Part shown: positions 19,011 to 29,377 of the stretch, in pieces
Layout of the letters: each line of letters begins with the position of its first letter
How positions within the stretch are numbered: the stretch's first letter is position 1
NCBI RefSeq assembly: GCF_000248055.1
Contig: NZ_BAFC01000112.1
Span: 1 to 64,000 of the forward strand
DNA length: 64,000 bases
Direction: 5' to 3'
Source: Gordonia sputi NBRC 100414
GTDB lineage: Bacteria; Actinomycetota; Actinomycetes; Mycobacteriales; Mycobacteriaceae
Notes under the pieces: model-generated
Databases searched by the model: none
Seen by the model: only the letters and a program-made list of their open reading frames with translations
What the model was told of the DNA's origin: nothing
Position numbers and translations under genes: made by a program

Positions 19011-19225
19011 GAGACCCTTCCGATCGGTAAACCCTCTTGCCGCACGGCCGGTGAGCGCGCGATGACACGTTCACGCCGCACAGGTCGTGTGATCAATTTA
19101 GCCCACACCACAGCCGTTCGGGCACCGACCCCTACGGTCTGTCGTAGACGCGTCCGGAGCGCTGTCGCGGGCGCCTTCTCGCGGCAATGTTGAGACCACA
19201 GCGCACGGTGGGGACAATAGGTCGG

Positions 19226-19657
19226 GTGAGCGGCAACATCCCTGCCGGCGGCCAGCCGGCGAACACCCAGGTCCATCGTTCGTTCTACGACGAGGTCGGT
19301 GGCCACGAGACCTTCGAGAAGCTGACCAGCGTCTTCTATCGAGAGGTCGCCGCCGACGAGATCCTCCGGCCGATGTACCCCGAAGAAGACCTCGGACCTG
19401 CCGAGCGTCGACTCCGCATGTTCCTCGAGCAGTACTGGGGAGGCCCGCGAACCTACTCCGAGGAACGAGGCCACCCCCGACTGCGCATGCGCCATCAGCC
19501 GTTCACCATCGGCCCGATCGAGCGCGACGCCTGGCTGCGCTGCATGCACACCGCCATCGCATCGATCGACGACGACACCCTCGACCCGCCCCACCGCCAG
19601 GCGCTCGTCGACTACATGGAGATGGCCGCACAGTCGATGGTCAATTCACCCTTCTGA
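19226..19657 (+). CDS. glbO: Truncated haemoglobin O (group II)
   Basis: A haem protein that binds O2/NO, 143 residues from the GTG at 19226. Group II features are visible: [25 protein letters not shown] (helix A/B), Tyr in the [24 protein letters not shown] segment with the proximal His, and the Trp in DAWLRCM (G8). The sequence GACAAT ends 7 nt before the start, a possible -10 with leaderless spacing. It is followed by aglA 91 bp on. M. tuberculosis Rv2470-Rv2471 has the same order. Confidence 0.93.
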   Translation: MSGNIPAGGQPANTQVHRSFYDEVGGHETFEKLTSVFYREVAADEILRPMYPEEDLGPAERRLRMFLEQYWGGPRTYSEERGHPRLRMRHQPFTIGPIERDAWLRCMHTAIASIDDDTLDPPHRQALVDYMEMAAQSMVNSPF

Positions 19658-19748
19658 TCTGGTCAGCGTCAATCCGACAGATCGGACACGACGCGCCGAT
19701 GTCACCTGGTCTTCTACGGGAAAACACAGGTAGGGCAGAATTGTCGCG

Positions 19749-21590
19749 GTGAGCGACGAGACACCCGACGACCTCAACGACGACGCACTCGGCGCCGACG
19801 ACCAGGACGTCATCGAGGCTGACGGCGTCATTGAGACCGACAGGGTCCTTGAGGCAGAAGGAGTCGCAGCGGTAGCGACCCAGCTCGACCCTGCCGACGA
19901 CACCTGGTGGCGTTCGGCGATCTTCTACCAGATCTATCCGCGGTCGTTCTCCGATCTCGACGGCGACGGCGTCGGCGACCTCGCCGGTGTCATCGACAAG
20001 CTCGGCTACCTCGAACTGCTCGGCATCGACGCGCTGTGGTTGAGCCCGATCATGCGCTCCCCCATGGCCGACCACGGTTACGACGTCTCGGACCCGCGCG
20101 ATATCGATCCGCTCTTCGGCGATCTGGCGACGTTCGACGAACTGATCGTCGAGGCGCACGACCGCGAGATCCGCGTGACCATGGACCTCGTCCCCAACCA
20201 CACCAGCGACCAGCACCAATGGTTCATCGACGCACTGGCGGCCGGACCGGGCAGTCCCGAACGTGCGCGGTACATCTTCCGTGACGGGCGGGGCGAGAAC
20301 GGCGACGAGCCGCCGAACAACTGGGTCAGCATCTTCGGCGGACCCGCGTGGGACCGTGTCACCGAGCCCGACGGCACGCCCGGGCAGTGGTACCTCCACA
20401 TCTTCGCGCGCGAGCAGCCCGACTTGAACTGGGAGAACCCCGAGGTCTTCGACGACCTCGAGAAGACACTGCGCTTCTGGCTCGACCGCGGGGTCGACGG
20501 CTTCCGCATCGACGTCGCACACGGCATGGCCAAACCCGCCGACCTTCCCGACATGGACGTCGAGGCCGCGGGACTCCTGGTCAACCGAGACGACGACCCG
20601 AGGTTCAACAACTACGCGGTCCACGACATCCACCGAAAGATCCGCGCGGTCATCGACGACTACCCCGGCGCTGCGAACGTCGGCGAGATCTGGGTCGACG
20701 ACAACGAGCGATTCGCGGAGTACCTGCGCCCGGACGAACTGCATCTGGGTTTCAACTTCAGACTCGCCAAGGCACCTTTCGACGCAGCCGCCATCCGAGA
20801 TGCGATCGAGAACTCCCTCGACGCCGTGCACAGCGTCGGCGGAACACCGACCTGGACGCTGTCGAATCACGACGTCGACCGAGAGGTGACCCGCTACGGT
20901 CTGGCCGGTGCGATCCCCGACAGCGAGACTGCCGACGGCGAAACACCGGACAGCGACACTTCTGACAGCGAGACACCAGAAGCCGAGACACCCGAAGCCG
21001 AGACACCGGAAGCCGAGCCGGCGCCCCATGCCGACATCGAGCTGGGCACTGCGCGGGCACGGGCGATGGCGCTCGTCGAATTCGCGCTTCCCGGTTCGAT
21101 ATTCATCTACAACGGCGCAGAACTCGGCCTCCCCAACGCCGACCTGCCCGACGACGCGCTGCAGGACCCGGTCTGGGAACGCTCCGAACACACCGAACGC
21201 GGGCGGGACGCATCACGGGTACCGCTGCCGTGGGAGGGCTCCGAGCCGCCGTTCGGTTTCTCGACGAATCCGCAGACGTGGCTTCCGATTCCAGAGTCGT
21301 GGGCGGAGTTCACCGTCGAAGCCGAGCTCGAGGACATGAACTCGACGCTGTCGCTGTACCGCACGGCCATCGAATTGCGTTATGAGCGTGAAGAATTCGC
21401 AGGCGATGACATCGAGTGGTACGGCGCCCCGACGGGGTGCCTGGCATTCCGACGCTCCGAGGGACACCTGGTGTGCGCGCTGAACACCACCAGCGAACCG
21501 GTCGGGCTACCGCCGGGAGAACTGATCCTCACGAGCGCACCCCTCGTCGACGGCATGCTGGCACCCAACGCCGCCGCATGGCTCGTCTGA
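19749..21590 (+). CDS. aglA: Alpha-glucosidase, GH13 family (AglA)
   Basis: A cytosolic glycoside hydrolase of 613 residues that should release glucose from alpha-1,4/1,6-glucosides. The barrel starts IFYQIYPRSFSDLDGDGVGDL. The catalytic nucleophile is Asp255 (DGFRIDVAHG), the acid/base Glu313 (NVGEIW) and the transition-state stabiliser Asp375 (SNHDVDR). Unusual features are a 40-residue acidic N-terminal extension (DETPDDLNDDALGADD) and a Ser/Thr/Pro/Glu repeat at about 390-425, right after the Asp375 motif. The GTG at 19749 has CAGAAT 7 nt upstream and no SD. Confidence 0.92.
   Translation: MSDETPDDLNDDALGADDQDVIEADGVIETDRVLEAEGVAAVATQLDPADDTWWRSAIFYQIYPRSFSDLDGDGVGDLAGVIDKLGYLELLGIDALWLSPIMRSPMADHGYDVSDPRDIDPLFGDLATFDELIVEAHDREIRVTMDLVPNHTSDQHQWFIDALAAGPGSPERARYIFRDGRGENGDEPPNNWVSIFGGPAWDRVTEPDGTPGQWYLHIFAREQPDLNWENPEVFDDLEKTLRFWLDRGVDGFRIDVAHGMAKPADLPDMDVEAAGLLVNRDDDPRFNNYAVHDIHRKIRAVIDDYPGAANVGEIWVDDNERFAEYLRPDELHLGFNFRLAKAPFDAAAIRDAIENSLDAVHSVGGTPTWTLSNHDVDREVTRYGLAGAIPDSETADGETPDSDTSDSETPEAETPEAETPEAEPAPHADIELGTARARAMALVEFALPGSIFIYNGAELGLPNADLPDDALQDPVWERSEHTERGRDASRVPLPWEGSEPPFGFSTNPQTWLPIPESWAEFTVEAELEDMNSTLSLYRTAIELRYEREEFAGDDIEWYGAPTGCLAFRRSEGHLVCALNTTSEPVGLPPGELILTSAPLVDGMLAPNAAAWLV
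20916..21024 (+). repeat. Low-complexity tandem repeat inside aglA
   Basis: In-frame degenerate repeats encode PDSETADGETPDSDTSDSET and then three ETPEA units. At DNA level the 15-bp unit gagacacc(a/c/g)gaagcc is repeated three times, near-identically, at about 20971-21018. The length is a multiple of three, so expansion or contraction keeps the frame. Confidence 0.85.
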
Positions 21591-21597
21591 GAACAGC

Positions 21598-22299
21598 TCA
21601 GACAACCGTGACATCGAGGTCGCGGTGCCTGCGCTGGTACACCGAACCGTAGCGCGCGTCGATCCGAATCCACGCTGCCGAAATGCGCACGCGCACAGGT
21701 TCGGTGGCGCCGATGGCGTCGATCGGTGATGTCTCGGTGACCTCGTGGCCGTCGGCGTCGCGCACGAAACCCATTGCGGTGAGCGCGAACAACGAGCGCA
21801 GCGAGACCGTGGCATTCAGTGCCCCGTCGGCCGACGAGACGTCGAGTACGCCTTGATCAAGCAGGCCCGTCGCAGGCCCGAAGTTGCTGCCCTCTTCGCG
21901 TGCGAGGCGTGCTCCCTCGCGCGTCAACTCGACAACGGTCCGCGCTGGGACGTCGTCGAGATGCCGGTAGCCGCTGCGCAGCGGTAGCGCACCACGCCAC
22001 GCGGAGTCGAGTGACATCCCCGGCTCCACCGGCACACCCGCCGTACCGTCGCTCAACCGGCCCTGCAGTGTGTCCGCGTCGACGACGATGTCCGACGGCG
22101 CAGCACTGCCGAAGATCGACCGGGTGACCAGGACGTCGAACCCGGTATGTGCCCAGAACGCGAGTAGCCCGTCAGACCGTTGCACCACTCTGATCACCGC
22201 GGCCTCGTCGAGTCGCATGGCGCGCGTCAGGAAGGCCAGTGCGTCCCTGCGGTCGTCGGGGCCGGCAGCGACGACGAACCGCTCGGGTAACGCGGTCAC
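21598..22299 (-). CDS. Conserved protein of unknown function (Rv2474c-like position)
   Basis: A 233-residue soluble protein rich in Asp, Arg and Val with no signal peptide or membrane helix. Recognisable parts are a first half with LDEAAVIRVV and FDVLVTRSIFG, and a second half with TVVELTREGARLAREEG. I do not recognise a domain. Its ATG overlaps the stop of the upstream thioesterase gene by 4 bp (ATGA), so the two are translationally coupled. It holds the position of Rv2474c between aglA and the thioesterase. Confidence 0.75.
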   Translation of the reverse strand: MTALPERFVVAAGPDDRRDALAFLTRAMRLDEAAVIRVVQRSDGLLAFWAHTGFDVLVTRSIFGSAAPSDIVVDADTLQGRLSDGTAGVPVEPGMSLDSAWRGALPLRSGYRHLDDVPARTVVELTREGARLAREEGSNFGPATGLLDQGVLDVSSADGALNATVSLRSLFALTAMGFVRDADGHEVTETSPIDAIGATEPVRVRISAAWIRIDARYGSVYQRRHRDLDVTVV

Positions 22300-22757
22300 G
22301 CGCTGTCGTCCGAGGTGCGGCGAAAACTCTCCAGGTACTCACGCTCGTCCGGGGTCAGTCGCCGCAGCCGCTGTGCGTCGACGTCGAATGCGACGAGTTG
22401 GGTGGTCGCGGTGACGGCGGGTTTGTCGGTCGGCGACGCGGCATCTGGACGCACCTCGTATCCGACGACGAAGTCGACGGCGCGCACCTTCTCGACGAAC
22501 ATGGTCACGACGATCGGCCCCTCGTCGTGGCGCACCTGTTGGCGATACTTGACGTGCAGGTCCGCGACGACACAGCCGCGACGCAGGTCGGCTGTGGGTC
22601 GCCCGTCGTAGAAGAGCCAGGGAATCCGAGCCTCTTCGATGAGTGTCACCATGCGCGCGTGGTTGATGTGCGCGAACACATCCATGTCCGACCAGCGGAC
22701 GGGAACCTTGACCACGTAACCGGCGTCGGTCCTGACTCCCTCGTCCTCGTAGAGCAC
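22296..22757 (-). CDS. Acyl-CoA thioesterase, 4HBT hotdog fold
   Basis: A 153-residue single hotdog domain. The 4-hydroxybenzoyl-CoA thioesterase signature VRWSDMDVFAHINHARMVTLIEEARI (split at residues 21-46) supplies the catalytic Asp in SDMD. It is cytosolic and probably acts on short or medium acyl-CoA; the substrate is not set by the sequence. It lies downstream of gdh with a 65-bp gap and overlaps the next gene by 4 bp. The order matches Rv2476c-Rv2475c-Rv2474c. Confidence 0.88.
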   Translation of the reverse strand: MLYEDEGVRTDAGYVVKVPVRWSDMDVFAHINHARMVTLIEEARIPWLFYDGRPTADLRRGCVVADLHVKYRQQVRHDEGPIVVTMFVEKVRAVDFVVGYEVRPDAASPTDKPAVTATTQLVAFDVDAQRLRRLTPDEREYLESFRRTSDDSA

Positions 22758-22822
22758 GACTGTCCTTTCGTTCGCGACACCTCCCCGTGAGAGGGCCGAT
22801 CGTCGTCAACTGACGAGGTTCG

Positions 22823-25800
22823 TCACCTGATGAGGCTGCGCAACTGCCGCGCCGCAACCGACAGCGTCGCGAGGTCGAGTTCTGGACCCTGCTCGATATC
22901 GGCGAGCATCGAGCGCACCCGAGACAGCCGCGACGAGTGCGACGACTCCCACTCGGAGATCTTCTCGGCCGCGCTCTCGTCGGGTTCGCTGCTCTGCAGG
23001 ATCGTGAGCGTGAGGGCACGCAGCGCGCCGTGCATGTCGTCGCGAAGAGCCAAGCGCGCCAACGCATGCCAGCGGTCACCGTACTCGAGCGTCGAGACCG
23101 CGGTGAGCAGTTCCTCGAGTCCGAAATGCTCCATGATCGCGAAGTACAGCTCGCCGACCTCGACGGGATCGCGGTCGGCGATCTCGGCGGCGTCGACGAT
23201 GTCGAGTAGGCAGAACCGATGAAGACTGATCGCGACGTCGTGGGCGAGGTCGGTCTCGACACCGAGCTCGCGGTAGTGCTCGACGCGCCGCTCGACGTCG
23301 GCGGCCGACTGCGCGCCGAACCAACTGTCGATCAGTGCGGTCAGTTCAGCCACCTGCTCGGCGTAGCGGGTGATCTCCGCCGCCATCGCGAGCGGTTGCG
23401 GGCGAAACGCCAGCAGCCATCTCGACGCCCGGAACAGCAGTCGCCGCTCGTAGAGCATCATCTCGTCGATGGCTTCCACCGGAGCGTCGGCATGCAGGAT
23501 GCGCGCGAAGAGATCCGAGAGTCCGAAGACCCGGTCGGCAACCACGTACGCCCGCACGGCCTCCTCGGTCGTCGAGCCCGTCGATTCTCCGAGCCGGAAC
23601 AGGTGCGTGATGCCCGCCCTGTCGACGACTTCGTTGACGAGGACGGTGGTGACGATCTCGCGATGCAGTCGGTGCGCACGGATGCCGTCTGCGAAACGTT
23701 CGCGCAGCGGAAGCGGGAAGTACTCGGCGAGCAGACCCTCGAACACATCGTTCTCGGGCAGGTCACCCCCCAGGAGGTCGTCCTTGGCGATCAACTTCAC
23801 GTGCGACATCAGCGTCGCGAGTTCGGGCGAGGTGAGCCCGCGGTGCACATCCGAATGCAGCCGCTTGATCAACTGCTGCGGTGTCGGCAGCGCCTCAAGA
23901 GCCAAATCGACGCCGCGCGAGGCGATCTCGTGGAGCAGGCGGGCATGCACATCGACGCGCTCGAGCGAGTACGCGCGACAGAAACCGAGCTCGGAGTTCT
24001 GCGACACGTTGTCGGCCAACACCAGATCGGCGACCTCGTCGGTCATCGACTCCAGCAGCGGATCACGGTCGGCAGCCACGAGTTGGCCGGTTGAGACCGC
24101 GGAGTCGAGCAGGATCTTGATGTTGACCTCGTGGTCGGAACAATCGACGCCCGCCGAGTTGTCCATCGCATCGGTGTTGATGCGCCCGCCAGCGAGGTCG
24201 AACTCGATCCGACCGCGTTCGGTCACGCCGAGGTTGCCGCCTTCGCCGACGACCTTGGCGCGCAACTGATCTCCGTCGACACGGATCGCATCGTTGGCCT
24301 TGTCCCCCACCTGCGCGTCGGATTCGGATGACGACTTGATGTAGGTGCCGATGCCGCCGTTCCACAGCAGGTCCACTGGCGCCAGCAGGATCGCGTGAAT
24401 CAGTTCCGGAGGCGACAACGCGTCGACACCAACGTCGAGCCCGAGTGCCGTGCGCATCTGTTCACTGATCGGAATCGACTTGGTCTCTCGCGACCAGACC
24501 CCGCCACCCTCGCTGATGAGCGAGGTGTCGTAATCGGCCCACGACGAGCGCGGCAACGAGAAGAGCCGTGCGCGTTCGGTATACGACGACGAGGCGTCCG
24601 GATTCGGATCGACGAACACGTGCCGGTGGTCGAACGCCGCGACGAGACGGATGTGCTGCGACAACAGCATGCCGTTGCCGAACACGTCGCCGCTCATGTC
24701 GCCGATACCGGCGACGGTGAAGTCCTGCGACTGGGTATCGACGCCCATCTCACGGAAGTGACGCTTGACCGATTCCCATGCGCCTCGCGCGGTGATGCCC
24801 ATCGCCTTGTGGTCGTAGCCCGCCGAACCACCCGAGGCAAAAGCATCCCCGAGCCAGAAATCATACTGCGCTGCAACATCATTGGCGATATCGGAGAACG
24901 ACGCCGTGCCCTTGTCCGCAGCGACGACGAGATACGTGTCGTCACCGTCTCGACGCACCACCGACCTCGCGGGGATGACCGCACCGGTGTGCTGGTCGAG
25001 GTTGTCTGTGACGTCGAGCAGGCCGGAGATGAAATCTCGATACTGCGCAATACCTTCGGCGCGCGTGGCGTCACGGTCCGCGGCGGCGTCACCGGTCGGT
25101 GCGGGCGGCCGCTTGACGACGAATCCGCCCTTGGCGCCGACGGGCACGATCACCGCGTTCTTGACGGCCTGCGCCTTGACCAGACCCAGGATCTCGGTGC
25201 GGAAATCCTCGCGTCGATCCGACCAGCGCAGTCCGCCGCGGGCAACGGCACCGAAACGCAGGTGCACCCCTTCGACGCGCGGCGAGTACACGAAGATCTC
25301 GTGCAGTGGCCGCGGCTCGGGCGTTTGCGGAATCTCCCTGGGCCGCAACTTGAACGACATCACCGGTCGGTCGGCGTCGTCGTCGCGGACGTAGAAGTTG
25401 GTGCGCGACGTCGCCCCGATGACGGCCGAGAACGCCGAGACGATGCGGTCGGCTTCGAGTCCGAGGACCTTGCCGATGTCGTCGCTGAGCGCAGCTGCCG
25501 CACGGTCGCGCTGCTGTTCGTCGGCGTGGTCGGGGTCGAACGACGCCTCGAACAGCTCGACCAGTCCCCGCGTGACATCGCGGTACTCGCCGAGGGTGTG
25601 CGCAACCAGGGTGTTGCTGTACGAGAAGCCGCACTGGCGCAGGTACCGACCGTACGCACGAAGCATCGCCGCGGAACGCCAGTCGAGGCCGCACCTGATG
25701 ATCAGCTCGTTGTAGGCGTCGACCTCTGCGCGTTGCCGCCAGATCTGCACGAAGGCATCGGTGAACCGCCCGTCGAGGTCGTCGGCGGAGTCGAGATCCA

Positions 25801-27640
25801 CCGACATCCCGTCGGCCAACGCGACACTGAATTCGTAGACGTGGCAGACCTGCCCGTCAGGCCGCACGAGGCGGTACGGATGCTCGTCGACGACGTCGAG
25901 GCCGAGGCTGTGGAGCACCGGCAGCACGTCGGTCAAGGTGGCTGCGCCGCCGCACAAATACAGCGTGAACTTCCACAGCGCCCCGGGCTCGCTGCCGGTC
26001 TGCGCCAGCGCCACGGCGATGTCGCCGGCGTCGAGATCGGCGACACGGATGAGGTCGGCGAGTGCGTCCGACGGCTCGCGCTGGTCCTTGTAATCCTCGG
26101 GCAGCGCAGGAAGCAACCGAAACAGGGCGTCGACGCCGCCGACGGGAAGCCTGGCCGACGCCGCGTCGAGTCCGCCCGCCGCTTCGCGGAACCGCTCGTC
26201 CCACGTCCGGATTGACTGTGCCAGTTCGTGTTGGATGGCGCTCTGTTCGGGCGTCCCGATGTCGAAGGTGCCGCGTCGCGCGGCGTCGGATTCGTCGACG
26301 CGGACCATCACCTGTAGTTGCGCGAGGGGCATCTCGCTGACACGTGCCGAGTACTCGAGCGCAGTGCCATGCAATTGTTCTGAGACGACGTTCTGCAGCG
26401 CCAAGCGGTTCTGCGTGTTGTACCTGTCGCGAGGTAGATAGATGAGCGCGGTGGCGGTACTGCCCTGCGGGTTCACGCGGACGAACGCGCGCAGGGTTCG
26501 GGTGGCGACGGCGTCGAACATCTCGCCGATCCGACGGCTCAACTCGGCATCCGACGACGCGAACATCTCCACCAGCGGGTAGTTCTGCAGCAGTTCGATC
26601 ATCGACTGACCGGCAAACGAATCCTCGTCGACGCCGGCGCGGCGGATCACCTCGTGCACTTTGCCGCGCAGCACGGGGACGTCGAGGATCGTCTGGTGCA
26701 GGCCGGACGAGGTGAAGGTGCCGAGGAATCGGTGTTCTCCCACATGCGTTCCGGCGGCGTCGAACTCGGGAATCTGGATCAGGATCGGATAGTTCGACCG
26801 CTGCACGCCGGTTTCGAGATAGACCCGCGAGACACGCGGCAATAGCGGCGGCTGCGTGAGCACCCCGAAGTCGCGCGCCTGGGTGAGGTCGAGGAGTGAG
26901 TCGCCCCGCCACAGACCCCGGCCGTCGGAGACCGCGCCGTCGATGCCCACCCTGCGGTAGCCGAGTGGCACGAAGTGGTTGCCCGCGAACCAGTCGAGAA
27001 GGCGTGAATACTCGTACCGGTCGACGGCGGCTATGCCCGATTGCGCGGTGGTCGGGGCGACGGCGCAGTCGGCACCGCAGGTCGACAGGCGGCCGCGCAT
27101 ATCCACCGCGTCGCGGTCCACGTCGGCCACACGGGCGATGACGTCGACGAGTTCGGTACGCAAGGCCTCGGTGTCGACCTCACCCTTCGCCGACATCGCG
27201 ACCACGTAGATCCACGACTCCGTTGAGCGGTCTGGTCCGGCGCCGATGTCGCTGAGCGTGCCTGCCTCGTCGCGCGCCACCGCCATCACCGGATGGTCGA
27301 TGCGGCTGACGGTCAGTCCGTGCGCCTCGACGACGGTCAGCACCGCTTCGACCAGCAGTGGCATGTCGTCGTTGACGACGACGATCTCGGTTCCCGACGG
27401 TCCCGAGCTCACGTCGACCAGGCACTGCCCCGCTGATCGCGTCGACGCCAACCCGACGTGTCGACGAACGCGGTTCAGATCGGCATCGTCGATCGCGTCG
27501 AGGTCGGTCGCGTCGGTGAGACCACCGCCCGAACCCGTCGTCGGGTGGTGCGCGTCGCCCGGAGGGTTGCTCGCGTTGAGATAGCAGCTGACCGCCGCAG
27601 GCAACAGAGCACTCTCTTGAGACAACGCACTCACCTTCAC
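22823..27640 (-). CDS. gdh: NAD-specific glutamate dehydrogenase, large (L-180) class
   Basis: Oxidises glutamate to 2-oxoglutarate in the cytosol. The 1605 residues fit the L-GDH class: a long N-terminal ACT-like region, then the catalytic core with RGGLRWSDRREDFRTE, VPVGAKGGFVVKR (the catalytic Lys) and GIGDMSGDVFGNGML. A C-terminal helical domain completes it. The start is the GTG at 27640 (MKVSALSQE), with a second GTG six bases on. Neither has a strong SD. In mycobacteria this enzyme is controlled by GarA and by serine/threonine phosphorylation; no site for that is visible here. It follows ettA by 60 bp. Confidence 0.95.
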   Translation of the reverse strand: MKVSALSQESALLPAAVSCYLNASNPPGDAHHPTTGSGGGLTDATDLDAIDDADLNRVRRHVGLASTRSAGQCLVDVSSGPSGTEIVVVNDDMPLLVEAVLTVVEAHGLTVSRIDHPVMAVARDEAGTLSDIGAGPDRSTESWIYVVAMSAKGEVDTEALRTELVDVIARVADVDRDAVDMRGRLSTCGADCAVAPTTAQSGIAAVDRYEYSRLLDWFAGNHFVPLGYRRVGIDGAVSDGRGLWRGDSLLDLTQARDFGVLTQPPLLPRVSRVYLETGVQRSNYPILIQIPEFDAAGTHVGEHRFLGTFTSSGLHQTILDVPVLRGKVHEVIRRAGVDEDSFAGQSMIELLQNYPLVEMFASSDAELSRRIGEMFDAVATRTLRAFVRVNPQGSTATALIYLPRDRYNTQNRLALQNVVSEQLHGTALEYSARVSEMPLAQLQVMVRVDESDAARRGTFDIGTPEQSAIQHELAQSIRTWDERFREAAGGLDAASARLPVGGVDALFRLLPALPEDYKDQREPSDALADLIRVADLDAGDIAVALAQTGSEPGALWKFTLYLCGGAATLTDVLPVLHSLGLDVVDEHPYRLVRPDGQVCHVYEFSVALADGMSVDLDSADDLDGRFTDAFVQIWRQRAEVDAYNELIIRCGLDWRSAAMLRAYGRYLRQCGFSYSNTLVAHTLGEYRDVTRGLVELFEASFDPDHADEQQRDRAAAALSDDIGKVLGLEADRIVSAFSAVIGATSRTNFYVRDDDADRPVMSFKLRPREIPQTPEPRPLHEIFVYSPRVEGVHLRFGAVARGGLRWSDRREDFRTEILGLVKAQAVKNAVIVPVGAKGGFVVKRPPAPTGDAAADRDATRAEGIAQYRDFISGLLDVTDNLDQHTGAVIPARSVVRRDGDDTYLVVAADKGTASFSDIANDVAAQYDFWLGDAFASGGSAGYDHKAMGITARGAWESVKRHFREMGVDTQSQDFTVAGIGDMSGDVFGNGMLLSQHIRLVAAFDHRHVFVDPNPDASSSYTERARLFSLPRSSWADYDTSLISEGGGVWSRETKSIPISEQMRTALGLDVGVDALSPPELIHAILLAPVDLLWNGGIGTYIKSSSESDAQVGDKANDAIRVDGDQLRAKVVGEGGNLGVTERGRIEFDLAGGRINTDAMDNSAGVDCSDHEVNIKILLDSAVSTGQLVAADRDPLLESMTDEVADLVLADNVSQNSELGFCRAYSLERVDVHARLLHEIASRGVDLALEALPTPQQLIKRLHSDVHRGLTSPELATLMSHVKLIAKDDLLGGDLPENDVFEGLLAEYFPLPLRERFADGIRAHRLHREIVTTVLVNEVVDRAGITHLFRLGESTGSTTEEAVRAYVVADRVFGLSDLFARILHADAPVEAIDEMMLYERRLLFRASRWLLAFRPQPLAMAAEITRYAEQVAELTALIDSWFGAQSAADVERRVEHYRELGVETDLAHDVAISLHRFCLLDIVDAAEIADRDPVEVGELYFAIMEHFGLEELLTAVSTLEYGDRWHALARLALRDDMHGALRALTLTILQSSEPDESAAEKISEWESSHSSRLSRVRSMLADIEQGPELDLATLSVAARQLRSLIR

Positions 27641-27700
27641 TTCAAGGAGATTGGGAGATGATCTCCGATTCGAGCCCTACCGCGATGGTAGTGACGCGAT

Positions 27701-29377
27701 TCAGTCGCGAGTGAGTTTCCGGTGAGTAACCCGGTGCGGACGCGCGGCGTCGGGTCCGAGCCGGTCGACCTTGTTCGCCTCATACGCCTCGAAGTTGCCT
27801 TCGAACCAGAACCATTGTCCCTCTTCGACATTGCCCTCCCACGCCAGAATGTGGGTACAGGTCCGGTCGAGGAACCACCGGTCGTGGCTGATCACCACGG
27901 CACATCCCGGGAACGACTCCAGGGCGTTCTCGAGCGAGCCGAGGGTTTCGACGTCGAGGTCGTTGGTCGGCTCGTCGAGCAGGATCAGGTTGCCGCCCTC
28001 TTTGAGCGTCAACGCCAGGTTGAGGCGGTTGCGCTCACCACCGGAGAGCACCTCTGCCCGCTTCTGCTGATCGGGACCCTTGAAGCCGAAGGCGCTGACG
28101 TACGCACGCGAGGGCATCTCGTTCTGGCCGACCTCGATGTAGTCGTTGCCGTCGGAGACGACCTCCCACACGTTCTTCTTCGGGTCGATGTTGGCGCGGT
28201 TCTGGTCGACGTAGCTGAGCTTGACCGTATCGCCGACCTTCACCGAGCCGGAGTCGGGCTCCTCGAGTCCGACGATGGTCTTGAACAGCGTCGTCTTACC
28301 CACACCGTTGGGTCCGATGACACCGACGATTCCGTTGCGCGGCAACGTGAACGACAGATCCTTGATCAGCACGCGACCGTCGAAGCCCTTGTCGAGGTTG
28401 GCGACCTCGACCACCACGTCACCCAGACGCGGCGGCGTCGGGATCTGGATCTCCTCGAAGTCGAGCTTGCGCGTCTTCTCGGCCTCCGCTGCCATCTCCT
28501 CGTACCGCGAGAGGCGGGCCTTGTTCTTCGTCTGACGGGCCTTGGCGCCCGAACGGACCCAAGCGAGCTCTTCCTTGAGCCGCTTCTGCAGCTTCTGGTC
28601 CTTCTTGCCCTGGACCTCGAGACGCTCGGCCTTCTTCTCCAGGTAGGTGGAGTAGTTGCCCTCGTACGGGTGCAGCTTGCCGCGGTCGACCTCACAGATC
28701 CATTCGGCCACATGGTCGAGGAAGTAGCGATCGTGCGTCACCGCGAGGACTGCGCCGGGGTACGACGCCAGGAACTGCTCGAGCCACAGCACGCTCTCGG
28801 CGTCGAGGTGGTTGGTCGGCTCATCGAGCAGCAGCAGGTCGGGCTTGGACAGCAGCAGCTTGCACAACGCGACGCGACGGCGCTCACCACCCGAGAGGTG
28901 GGTGACAGGGGAATCGCCGGGCGGGCAGCGCAGTGCGTCCATGGCCTGGTCGATCTGCGAGTCGAGGTCCCAGGCGTCGGCGTTGTCGAGGTCTTCCTGG
29001 AGCTTGCCCATCTCCTCCATGAGTTCGTCGGAGTAGTCGGTGGCGAGCAGTTCGGCGATCTCGTTGAAGCGGTCGAGCTTCTGCTTGATCTCGCCCATCC
29101 CCTCCTCGACGTTCTGCTTGACCGTCTTCTCCTCGTTGAGGGGCGGCTCCTGCAACAGAATGCCGACGGTGGCCTCCGGGTCGAGGAATGCCTCGCCGTT
29201 CGACGGCTGGTCGATTCCCGCCATGATCTTGAGGATCGACGACTTACCGGCACCGTTGGGACCGACGACGCCGATCTTGGCGCCCGGGTAGAAGGACATG
29301 GTGACGTCGTCGAGAATGACCTTGTCACCGTGCGCCTTGCGCACCTTCTTCATCGTGTAAATAAACTCGCCAGCCAC
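27701..29377 (-). CDS. ettA: Energy-dependent translational throttle ABC-F protein
   Basis: A cytosolic, membrane-free ABC-F ATPase that binds the ribosomal E site and gates the first elongation cycle according to ATP level. The 558 residues hold two nucleotide-binding domains. Walker A motifs are GPNGAGKSS and GPNGVGKTT, signatures are LSGGERRRVAL and LSGGERNRLNL, and Walker B DEPTNHLDAES and DEPTNDLDVET. The long arm between them (about 240-300) is rich in Lys and Glu. The start MAGEFIYTMKKVRKAHGDK is the family start. It corresponds to Rv2477c. Confidence 0.96.
   Translation of the reverse strand: MAGEFIYTMKKVRKAHGDKVILDDVTMSFYPGAKIGVVGPNGAGKSSILKIMAGIDQPSNGEAFLDPEATVGILLQEPPLNEEKTVKQNVEEGMGEIKQKLDRFNEIAELLATDYSDELMEEMGKLQEDLDNADAWDLDSQIDQAMDALRCPPGDSPVTHLSGGERRRVALCKLLLSKPDLLLLDEPTNHLDAESVLWLEQFLASYPGAVLAVTHDRYFLDHVAEWICEVDRGKLHPYEGNYSTYLEKKAERLEVQGKKDQKLQKRLKEELAWVRSGAKARQTKNKARLSRYEEMAAEAEKTRKLDFEEIQIPTPPRLGDVVVEVANLDKGFDGRVLIKDLSFTLPRNGIVGVIGPNGVGKTTLFKTIVGLEEPDSGSVKVGDTVKLSYVDQNRANIDPKKNVWEVVSDGNDYIEVGQNEMPSRAYVSAFGFKGPDQQKRAEVLSGGERNRLNLALTLKEGGNLILLDEPTNDLDVETLGSLENALESFPGCAVVISHDRWFLDRTCTHILAWEGNVEEGQWFWFEGNFEAYEANKVDRLGPDAARPHRVTHRKLTRD

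Noticed and set aside
18776..19594. Long frame upstream of DUF5130
   Set aside because: It runs antisense to glbO and across ctaJ in another frame; the SD-backed GTG at 18775 gives the real protein.
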